This document shows, piece by piece, positions 1 to 6,064 of a stretch of 6,064 nt of DNA. This stretch comes from an uncultured Verrucomicrobiota bacterium (GTDB taxonomy: Bacteria; Verrucomicrobiota; Verrucomicrobiia; Limisphaerales; JADLHS01), in NCBI GenBank assembly GCA_937894935.1, contig CALAYC010000170.1, positions 1 to 6,064 of the forward strand, given 5' to 3'. Position 1 is the stretch's first letter. Every line of letters begins with the position of its first letter. The notes below the pieces were generated by a model, which worked only from the letters and a program-made list of their open reading frames with translations, was not told where the DNA came from and ran no database searches. The position numbers and the translations under genes were made by a program.

Positions 1-2278
1 CGAGCGATTGCAGGCCGAGGCAGCGTTAAAGCGGAGCGAGGCGAAGTTCCGGACGCTGTTTGATTCCGCTAATGACGCGATTTTTGCAATGAGCGGCATG
101 CAGTTTGCCGAGTGCAATCCGATGGCGGAGGAGTTGTTTGGATGTCGTCGCGAACAGATTCTGGGACGGACGCCGTTGGATTTTTCTCCGGAAAAACAGC
201 CTGACGGAACGCTCTCAGCGACGAAAGCGATGCAGCTTTTCAACGCGGCGTTTGCGGGCCAGATAAAGCCGTTCGAATGGCTGCATTGTCGTCTGGATGG
301 AACACTTTTTCATGCGGAAGTCGGACTGAATCAGGTCGAGTTTGATGGGAAAATGTATCTGCAGGCCATCGTTCGTGACATCACGCCACGGAAAAAAGCC
401 GAAGCACGATTGGCGATGTTGACGGAGCGACTCCGGTTGGCGAACGCGGCGGCGGCGATTGCGGTCTGGGAGTGGGATTTGCGAACGGACAAGCTCGTGT
501 GCGATCGGCGCTGGTTCGAGATTTTCGGCGTGCCGTATAACGAGAGCGGCGAATTTTCTTACGCCCGTTGGGTGCAGATGGTTCACCCGGCGGATTGGCC
601 TGCGCAGGAAGCAAAGTTGCGCGAGGCGATCGCGCGCAAGGGACAAAGTCAGCGGGAATTTCGAATTTATCGCGAAGACGGCAAACTGCGTCATATCCAG
701 GCGGCGGAAGCCGTGATTCTCGATGAATCCGGTGAACCGATTCGCGTGGTCGGCGTGAACCTCGATATTACCAAACGCAAAAATGCCGAAGCGGCGTTGC
801 GGGAAAACGAAGCGCGTTATCGCGCGGTAGTAGAGTTCTCGCCGGAATGCATCGCGGTGTCGGTTGAGGATCGATTGGTTTTTGTGAATCAGGCTGGCGC
901 GCGCATGATGGGCGTGGCCACGCCTCAGCAACTTTACGGTCGATCGGTCTATGAGTTTTCGCCGCCGTCGGCGCATAAGAGCATTCAGGAGCGACGGCGA
1001 CAGGTGGTACTGACCGGCGAACCGGCAGATCCGATTGAGGTGACATTGTATCGCGCGGACGGGAGTCCGATTCAGGTCGAATCGCACATCGTGCCGTTCG
1101 TTTACGATGGCCGACCGGCGATCATGAGTCTGGTGCGGGACATCACGGCGCGAAAGAAAGCGGAAGAAGGTTTGCGCGAATATCAACGCATGCTTACTAC
1201 ATTGCTGGCGAATTTGCCAGGCCTCGTCTATCGCTGCAAAAATGATGCGCGATGGACGATGGAATTTGTCAGTGACGGTTGTTATCCGCTCACCGGTTAT
1301 CGCCCGGATGAACTGTTGCACAATCGCGGCACGCATTTCGGTGAGTTGATTCATCCGGATGATCGCGAACAAGTGGTCGAGACGGTGCAAGTGGCGGTGC
1401 GACGTCACAGCGTCTTTGAACTGTCCTATCGCATCCGAACGGCGATTGGGGAAACCCGGATTGTCTGGGAACGCGGGCAAGGGGTTTATGCCGAAGATGG
1501 AAGTCTGCTTGCGTTGGAAGGATTCATCACCGACGTCACGGCGCAACGTCGCGCAGAAGCGGAACGCGAGGAGGCAATGAAACGCGAGCAGGAAGCGCGC
1601 GCCGGGTTTACGCGACAATTGATCGAATCCCAGGAAGCGGAACGCACCCGTATCGCGCGGGAGATTCACGATCATCTGGGCCAATTGCTGACGGCGCTGA
1701 TGCTGGATTTGCGCGCGATGGAACGACGCGCGGCGATCCTGAGCGATACGGAACTCCGCAAAGCTCTCGTGGAGAAGTTGAACTCCGCCAAAGAACTGGC
1801 CAGCGAGACGATTACTTCGGTACAGAAGATTGCGTCGGAATTGCGCCCGGGAATCCTCGATCGACTGGGGTTGGCCGCTGCCATCGAAGTTGAAGCGCAG
1901 GCGTTTCAATCGCGCACGGGGGTGACCTGTCGGTGTGTGGTGCCGGAGGAAGTGATGAAATTGCCGACGGATCGGGCGACGGCGGTGTTTCGGATTTTTC
2001 AGGAGATTCTCACCAACGTGGCGCGGCATGCATATGCGAGTGAGGTGCAGATTGAATTATCATGGGATGGTAGCGTGGTGGAGTTGGTCGTGATTGATAA
2101 TGGCGTCGGGTTGCCGGAGGAACACATGACGAAAAGCCAATCCCTGGGCTTGCTCGGAATGCGAGAACGTGCGGAAATACTCGGCGGACAGATCAGCTTC
2201 ACGCGTCCTCCGGAAGGGAAGGGGACGATGGTGACGGTGTGGATCCCTGGATCGGAAATTACAGCGCAACCAACATGA
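1..2278 (+). CDS. Multi-PAS sensor histidine kinase, HisKA_3 (NarX/DegS-like) class, 5' truncated by the window edge
   Basis: This kinase should autophosphorylate a histidine and pass phosphate to the regulator encoded next to it. Residues are counted from the TTG at 8. Four PAS domains are visible at about 11-126, 139-255, 263-380 and 392-511, each ending in the usual D-[IV]-T motif (Asp124, Asp253, Asp378, Asp509). The second and fourth look like PAS_3 (H-P-A-D, H-P-D-D). A charged helix (about 512-545) leads to the HisKA_3 domain with phosphoacceptor His554 in E-I-H-D-H-L-G-Q. The HATPase_c domain has an N box (Asn670), a G1 box D-N-G-V-G (697-701) and a glycine-rich S-L-G-L-L-G-M-R-E-R (712-721). 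No membrane segment appears in the visible part, so it is probably cytoplasmic unless the missing N-terminus spans the membrane. The frame is open to the left edge (first full codon at 2), and TTG 8 lies inside a typical inter-PAS helix without a Shine-Dalgarno. The real start is therefore probably upstream. The class is near certain; the ligand is unknown. Confidence 0.95.
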   Translation, partial: ERLQAEAALKRSEAKFRTLFDSANDAIFAMSGMQFAECNPMAEELFGCRREQILGRTPLDFSPEKQPDGTLSATKAMQLFNAAFAGQIKPFEWLHCRLDGTLFHAEVGLNQVEFDGKMYLQAIVRDITPRKKAEARLAMLTERLRLANAAAAIAVWEWDLRTDKLVCDRRWFEIFGVPYNESGEFSYARWVQMVHPADWPAQEAKLREAIARKGQSQREFRIYREDGKLRHIQAAEAVILDESGEPIRVVGVNLDITKRKNAEAALRENEARYRAVVEFSPECIAVSVEDRLVFVNQAGARMMGVATPQQLYGRSVYEFSPPSAHKSIQERRRQVVLTGEPADPIEVTLYRADGSPIQVESHIVPFVYDGRPAIMSLVRDITARKKAEEGLREYQRMLTTLLANLPGLVYRCKNDARWTMEFVSDGCYPLTGYRPDELLHNRGTHFGELIHPDDREQVVETVQVAVRRHSVFELSYRIRTAIGETRIVWERGQGVYAEDGSLLALEGFITDVTAQRRAEAEREEAMKREQEARAGFTRQLIESQEAERTRIAREIHDHLGQLLTALMLDLRAMERRAAILSDTELRKALVEKLNSAKELASETITSVQKIASELRPGILDRLGLAAAIEVEAQAFQSRTGVTCRCVVPEEVMKLPTDRATAVFRIFQEILTNVARHAYASEVQIELSWDGSVVELVVIDNGVGLPEEHMTKSQSLGLLGMRERAEILGGQISFTRPPEGKGTMVTVWIPGSEITAQPT
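2275..2278 (+). other. ATGA stop/start overlap coupling kinase and regulator
   Basis: The kinase stop TGA (2276-2278) shares bases with the regulator start ATG (2275-2277). No strong Shine-Dalgarno precedes this ATG; only a weak GGA-type stretch is seen upstream. Reinitiation by ribosomes finishing the kinase is therefore the likely mode of translation. This arrangement is common in two-component operons and keeps the two proteins in a linked ratio. Confidence 0.85.
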
Positions 2279-2907
2279 AACGCATTCTGCTCGTCGATGA
2301 CCACGCCATCGTCCGCAAGGGGCTCAAGGAAACGCTCGAAGAGGAAATTGGCGGCTTAACGTTCGGAGAAGCCGATAGTGCTCCCAAGGTTGTCGAACTC
2401 GTGGCGCAACAGTCGTGGGATCTCGTCATTCTCGATCTCAACATGGAAGGCCGGAGTGGTCTCGATCTGTTGAGCGAGATTCAGACGATTCAACCGGGTT
2501 TGGCGGTGTTGATTCTCAGTATGTATCCGGTGGCGGAATTTGCGGTGCGCGCCTTGAAACAAGGCGCAGCGGGTTATCTCTGCAAACAAAGCGCGCCGGA
2601 TGAGCTTGTCAGCGCGGTGCAAACCGTTCTCGAAGGTCGCCGCTATATCAGCAAGGAATTGGCGGAGCGGCTTGCGGCGGAATTGGTCCGCGACTCGAAT
2701 CGTTTGCCGCACGAGGAACTTTCGGCGCGGGAATATCAGGTGATGCTGATGATTGCCGCTGGCAAAATGCAGAAGGAAATTGCCGCCGAACTTTCGTTAA
2801 GTGCCAAAACGGTTTCCACTTACTACACGCGGGTGTTGAAGAAACTGGCGTTAAAAAACGCCATCGAAGTTTCTCGCTACGCGATGCAAAACAAACTCCT
2901 GCAGTGA
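2275..2907 (+). CDS. NarL/FixJ-family response regulator (REC + LuxR-type HTH)
   Basis: This is a 210-residue transcription regulator of the usual NarL-family length. The receiver domain (about 1-120) has the acidic pair Asp8-Asp9, phosphoacceptor Asp54, switch residues Ser82 and Tyr101, and Lys104. A linker follows G-R-R-Y-I-S (121-126). The LuxR-type helix-turn-helix (about 147-209) contains L-S-A-R-E, K-E-I-A-A-E-L and S-A-K-T-V-S-T-Y, the last being the recognition-helix region. Phosphorylation should promote dimerisation and DNA binding; the target genes cannot be read from the window. The ATG at 2275 is chosen because it gives M-K-R-I-L-L-V-D-D-H, a normal receiver N-terminus, and overlaps the kinase stop as ATGA. 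An in-frame GTG at 2239 would add 12 residues with no receiver homology. One oddity: after the phosphoacceptor the motif reads D-L-N-M-E-G, with Glu58 where most receivers have proline. The upstream HisKA_3 kinase is the expected partner, since this kinase class typically pairs with NarL-type regulators. Confidence 0.96.
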   Translation: MKRILLVDDHAIVRKGLKETLEEEIGGLTFGEADSAPKVVELVAQQSWDLVILDLNMEGRSGLDLLSEIQTIQPGLAVLILSMYPVAEFAVRALKQGAAGYLCKQSAPDELVSAVQTVLEGRRYISKELAERLAAELVRDSNRLPHEELSAREYQVMLMIAAGKMQKEIAAELSLSAKTVSTYYTRVLKKLALKNAIEVSRYAMQNKLLQ

Positions 2908-2975
2908 GATAGCCGGGGACTCATTCGCCTCGCGGGTGGGCGGATTTGCAACTAAACCGCTTCTGAATTGCTTCA

Positions 2976-2998
2976 TTTGTAGGGATGGCGCCTACAAA
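2976..2998. repeat. Perfect 8-base inverted repeat (7-base spacer) between regulator and hybrid kinase genes
   Basis: The arm TTTGTAGG (2976-2983) is exactly mirrored by CCTACAAA (2991-2998) around the spacer GATGGCG. It lies 68 bases after the regulator stop and 32 bases before the earliest proposed start of the hybrid kinase. It could be a dyad operator, an mRNA hairpin, or a member of a dispersed intergenic repeat family. No T tract follows either arm, so it is not a typical intrinsic terminator. The repeat is seen directly; its function is unknown. Confidence 0.6.
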
Positions 2999-3018
2999 AC
3001 GTTTCTGCCGTACTGACC

Positions 3019-3023
3019 GGGGA
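3019..3023 (+). promoter_or_regulatory. Possible Shine-Dalgarno for the TTG start at 3031
   Basis: GGGGA lies 7 bases before the TTG at 3031 and is the best purine-rich match upstream of any candidate start of the hybrid kinase. The competing GTG starts at 3058 and 3079 have no comparable element. This favours 3031 on ribosome-binding grounds, although protein homology favours 3079. The match to the consensus is only partial. Confidence 0.3.
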
Positions 3024-3030
3024 AACAGGC

Positions 3031-6000
3031 TTGTCCTCAATCGCCGGATCTCACTCGGTGGCGTTAAGATGCACCGAAGTGAAGAGAAAAGTTCGAGTTC
3101 TATTGTGCGACGATCACGCGGTGGCGCGACGACAGGTGCGCCGGGTGATTGATGACCTCGTCGGCTTCGAAGTGGTGGGCGAAGCGGACGCGGGAAACGT
3201 GGGCGTGCAAATGGCACAGGACCTCGGCGTAGATCTCGTGGTAATGGATGTTTCGATGCCGGGCATGGATGGCATCGAAGCGACGCGTCTGATTGTGGCG
3301 CAAAAACCCGAGGTGAAAGTCGTCATGTTTTCGGCGGATAGCGATCATCAGGTCGTGCCGCGCGCGCTTTCCGCTGGTGCTTCGGGTTTTCTGCTCAAGG
3401 ATGCGAGTCGCAGCGAACTGTTCATGGCGTTCCAGCGCATTATGGCGGGTGAACGGTACGTGAGCGATGCGTTGCAATTGGATTCTGCCGATTACGCATT
3501 GAACGTTCCGTTTCATTCAGTAAACCAGATTTCCACTCCTTCCCGACGGGCGCTTCGCGTGGTGTTGGTGGATGACTCCGCGGTTGTTCGTGAACGTGTC
3601 GCCGCCACGTTGTCCGCTTCAGGTGATATCGAAGTTGCCGGTCAGGCGCAGAATGTTCCGGATGGTTTGCGGTTGGTCTGGGAAACGCGACCCGACCTGC
3701 TGATTCTCGACATTGGTCTGCCGGGCGAAAGCGGTCTGGCGTTATTGGAATCTGTTCAGAAACAGAAATTGGTCCCCGTCATCATCATGTTGACGAACCA
3801 GGATCATCCCCGGTTGCGGCAGCATTGTTTTGCGCTGGGCGCGGATTTCTATTTTCACAAGCCAACGCAGTTCGATGCGATGCTGGAAAAGTGCTTCGAA
3901 CTGGCGGCCGACAAAGTCGAATCGGTTGCCGTTTCGGAAACGCCGGCACCGCAGAAAAAAATTGTTCCGGTGGCGGATCTGAATGCCGTCACTGATGCGG
4001 AGCGTGCCGAGGAACTGGCCCGCACGAATGAAGCCTTGCGCCGCGAAATCAGGGAGCGTGAGCGCGTGGAGCAGGCGTTGCGCGAAAGTCAGGAGCGTTA
4101 TCAGCAATTCGTGCGGATGACGAATGAAGGTGTGGCGCGTTACGAAGCGGATATCGCGATGCCGATGACGTGGTCCGAAGCTGAGCAGATCGATTTTATT
4201 CTGGAACGCACGCGGGTTGTAGAATGTAACGACGCGTTTGCGCGCCAGTACGGTTACACGCAGGCAACGGATGCGGTGGGAATGCGTTTAGCCGACGCGA
4301 TGACGGGTTCGCGGGAAGAAAAAATGATGTTGGTGCGGGAGTTTATCCGCAGCGGCTATCGGTTGTCCGATCTGGAAACGTTGGATCGCAAGTGCACGGG
4401 AGAGTTGACGTGGATTCGCAACTCGCTGGTGGGAGTGGTGGAGAACAATTGCCTCGTGCGCGCGTGGATTGTTCAGCAGGACATCACACAACGTCGGCAA
4501 AGCGAAGAGCGCATTCGCGAACAGGCGCAGATGCTCGATTTGGCGCACGACGCCATCGTTATTCGGGACCTCGACGATCGTGTGCTGTTCTGGAACGAGA
4601 GCGCTGCGCATCTGTTCGGTTGGAAGGCAGAAGAAGTGTTAGGAAAGCGTGGCACGGAAATTTTTCCCAGTGACATGACGGCGTCCTCGGAAATTCTTAA
4701 AGCGGTTCTCGCGTCGGGCGAATGGAGCGGGGAAGTCTCTTTGCGCACCCGTGGCGGTCAACCGATTATCATCCAATCTCGCCTGACGCTGATTCGGGAT
4801 CGTCACGGCAATCCGAAATCCATTCTGGGCATCAATACGGACATTACCGAGCGGAAGCAGTTGGAAGCGCAATTTCTCCGTGCGCAACGCATGGAGAGTA
4901 TCGGCGCTCTTGCGGGAGGGATTGCGCACGACCTGAACAACATTCTCGCACCGGTCATCATGTCCGGCCAATTGCTGCAAATGGACGCGGCGAAGCCGGA
5001 GCAACAAAATCTGATTCGCATCATCCTTGCCAGCGCCAAGCGCGGTGCGGATCTCGTTAAGCAGGTGCTGACGTTTTATCGCGGCGACGAATCGCATCGT
5101 CAGGAAATCCATCCGTATCACCTGGTCTGCGAATTACGACACATCATCAGCGAGACATTTCCGAAATCCATCCGGGTCGAGACGCAGGTCACACGCGATT
5201 TGTGGCTCGTCGCTGGTGATCCGACCCAATTACATCAGGTGTTGTTGAATCTCTGTGTGAACGCGCGCGATGCCATGGCCAAAGGCGGCGAACTCAAAAT
5301 TACCGCGAGCAATGTGAAGGTCGTGAATGAGTTGATTGCGCCTGTTGGATCGACGGAGCCGACGCCGCATGTATTGATTACGGTGAGCGATACCGGTTGC
5401 GGCATTGCGCCGGAACATCGCGAGAAAATTTTCCAACCGTTCTTCACGACCAAACCTCCGGGAATCGGAACAGGACTCGGTCTCTCAACCTCGTTAGCAA
5501 TTGTCAAAAATCATGGTGGTTTCATTCACGTCAACAGCAAGCCCGATGGTGGCGCGGAGTTCAAAGTGTATTTACCGGCGGTGGCGAAAACGGTTTCGGC
5601 TTCCTCGGCGACCGAACACTTTCAAATGCCGCGCGGTAACGGTGAATTAATTCTGGTGGTGGATGACGAGGCGTCCGTGCGAATGATCATGGGGCAGACG
5701 CTTCAGACGTTTGGTTATCGCATTTTGACGGCGAGCGACGGACTGAGCGCGGTTTCGATTTATCAACAGCGTTATAGCGAAATCGCGGCGGTGATTGTGG
5801 ACATGATGATGCCGGTGATGGATGGCGTAGCGACGATTAGCAAGCTCGCTGATATCAATCCGAAGTTGCGCGCTATCGTGGCCAGTGGTTGGGAGGTGGA
5901 AAAAGACCGTATCGAATCCATCAGCCACTGTGTGAAAGCCTTTCTGCTCAAGCCATACACCGCAGGCACGCTGCTGAAAATGATGAATGACGTGCTCACT

Positions 6001-6033
6001 GCGACCGACGCCGACAGCGTCACAAAGCAATAG
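3031..6033 (+). CDS. Hybrid sensor histidine kinase, REC-REC-PAS-PAS-HisKA-HATPase_c-REC
   Basis: This 1000-residue, apparently soluble hybrid kinase has no visible membrane segment. REC1 (about 21-140) has Asp27-Asp28, phosphoacceptor Asp73 in D-V-S-M-P-G-M-D-G, Ser101 and Lys123, and ends in G-E-R-Y-V-S like a NarL-type receiver. REC2 (about 174-292) has Asp181-Asp182, Asp227, Thr255 and Lys277. A charged probable coiled coil (about 322-358) leads to PAS1 (about 357-486; R-S-G-Y-R-L-S-D, V-V-E-N, Q-Q-D-I-T) and PAS2 (about 494-608). HisKA has His633 in A-H-D-L-N-N-I-L-A-P. HATPase_c has Asn740/Asn744, D-T-G-C-G (787-791), F-F-T-T-K (804-808) and G-T-G-L-G-L-S. REC3 (about 872-990) has Asp878-Asp879, Asp924, Ser952 and Lys974. 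All receivers keep their phosphoacceptors, so phosphate could enter at the N-terminus and leave through REC3. No Hpt or output domain is present, so the downstream partner is unknown. The start is uncertain: TTG 3031 has the better Shine-Dalgarno, whereas GTG 3079 gives M-K-R-K-V-R-V-L-L-C-D-D-H, a normal receiver start. The first 16 codons look unlike the rest. Confidence 0.94.
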   Translation: MSSIAGSHSVALRCTEVKRKVRVLLCDDHAVARRQVRRVIDDLVGFEVVGEADAGNVGVQMAQDLGVDLVVMDVSMPGMDGIEATRLIVAQKPEVKVVMFSADSDHQVVPRALSAGASGFLLKDASRSELFMAFQRIMAGERYVSDALQLDSADYALNVPFHSVNQISTPSRRALRVVLVDDSAVVRERVAATLSASGDIEVAGQAQNVPDGLRLVWETRPDLLILDIGLPGESGLALLESVQKQKLVPVIIMLTNQDHPRLRQHCFALGADFYFHKPTQFDAMLEKCFELAADKVESVAVSETPAPQKKIVPVADLNAVTDAERAEELARTNEALRREIRERERVEQALRESQERYQQFVRMTNEGVARYEADIAMPMTWSEAEQIDFILERTRVVECNDAFARQYGYTQATDAVGMRLADAMTGSREEKMMLVREFIRSGYRLSDLETLDRKCTGELTWIRNSLVGVVENNCLVRAWIVQQDITQRRQSEERIREQAQMLDLAHDAIVIRDLDDRVLFWNESAAHLFGWKAEEVLGKRGTEIFPSDMTASSEILKAVLASGEWSGEVSLRTRGGQPIIIQSRLTLIRDRHGNPKSILGINTDITERKQLEAQFLRAQRMESIGALAGGIAHDLNNILAPVIMSGQLLQMDAAKPEQQNLIRIILASAKRGADLVKQVLTFYRGDESHRQEIHPYHLVCELRHIISETFPKSIRVETQVTRDLWLVAGDPTQLHQVLLNLCVNARDAMAKGGELKITASNVKVVNELIAPVGSTEPTPHVLITVSDTGCGIAPEHREKIFQPFFTTKPPGIGTGLGLSTSLAIVKNHGGFIHVNSKPDGGAEFKVYLPAVAKTVSASSATEHFQMPRGNGELILVVDDEASVRMIMGQTLQTFGYRILTASDGLSAVSIYQQRYSEIAAVIVDMMMPVMDGVATISKLADINPKLRAIVASGWEVEKDRIESISHCVKAFLLKPYTAGTLLKMMNDVLTATDADSVTKQ

Positions 6034-6064
6034 TTGCAGGTAAAAGTGGATTTTCCGCGGATCT

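Noticed and set aside
215..2029. A 604-codon open frame on the minus strand, antisense to the first kinase.
   Set aside because: Its translation is rich in Arg, His and Phe with no recognisable domain, whereas the opposite strand encodes well-formed PAS, HisKA_3 and HATPase domains throughout. It is best explained as a by-product of codon bias in the true gene.
2239..2274. GTG at 2239 as an upstream start of the response regulator.
   Set aside because: It would add 12 residues unlike any receiver N-terminus and lies within the end of the kinase. The ATG at 2275 gives a standard receiver start and a typical ATGA overlap.
2946..2998. Possible sigma-70-type promoter, for example TTGCAA at 2946 or TTGCTT at 2968 with TACAAA at 2993.
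   Set aside because: The boxes match the consensus only partly and the spacings are poor (about 19 bases for the second pair). Such matches are expected by chance in this gap.
2976..3010. Intrinsic terminator after the response regulator gene.
   Set aside because: The hairpin has an 8-base stem with only moderate G+C, and the bases that follow (ACGTTTCTGCCG) contain no T run. The reverse orientation also lacks one.
3069..3152. ATG at 3069 opening a short frame out of phase with the hybrid kinase.
   Set aside because: It runs for only about 27 codons, lacks a ribosome-binding site, and overlaps the conserved receiver coding region in another frame.
6034..6064. Possible terminator or small gene after the hybrid kinase stop.
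   Set aside because: Only 31 bases remain. They show no stable hairpin followed by T residues and no start with a ribosome-binding site.

Overview
The window is a signal-transduction locus. Three large genes, all on the + strand, fill almost all of it. In order they are: a multi-PAS sensor histidine kinase of the NarX/DegS-like (HisKA_3) class, cut off at the left edge; a NarL/FixJ-family response regulator with a LuxR-type DNA-binding domain; and a 1000-residue hybrid histidine kinase with three receiver domains. No RNA gene, insertion sequence, CRISPR array, phage gene or metabolic gene is visible. The window gives no direct view of the stimulus or the target genes.

Layout. Positions 1-2278 hold the C-terminal part of the first kinase (at least four PAS domains, a HisKA_3 dimerisation/phosphoacceptor domain and a HATPase_c domain). 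Its stop codon overlaps the start codon of the response regulator (2275-2907) in an ATGA junction, so the two should be translated together as a cognate pair. A 123-base gap (2908-3030) holds one perfect 8-base inverted repeat. The third gene (3031-6033, start uncertain) encodes REC-REC-PAS-PAS-HisKA-HATPase-REC. The last 31 bases show nothing I can identify.

How the genes may work together. The simple model is that the first kinase senses a cytoplasmic signal through its PAS domains and phosphorylates Asp54 of the adjacent regulator, which then binds DNA through its LuxR-type domain. The hybrid kinase is an integrator: two N-terminal receivers could accept phosphate from other kinases, possibly including the neighbouring one, and modulate its own HisKA/HATPase core, whose phosphate can pass to the C-terminal receiver. 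The first of these receivers looks like the receiver half of a NarL-type regulator without its DNA-binding half. This makes cross-talk with the adjacent pair plausible, but it is inference.

Organism. The sequence is moderately G+C-rich and from a bacterium. Its kinase architectures (PAS chains ending in D-I-T-x-R-K, an H-D-L-N-N-I-L-A-P phosphoacceptor motif, TTG/GTG starts) are common in environmental bacteria such as Verrucomicrobiota, Acidobacteriota, Planctomycetota and Cyanobacteria. I lean weakly to Verrucomicrobiota, without a decisive marker. I see no convincing evidence of a wholly new system; the most notable feature is the triple-receiver hybrid kinase next to a complete two-component pair.
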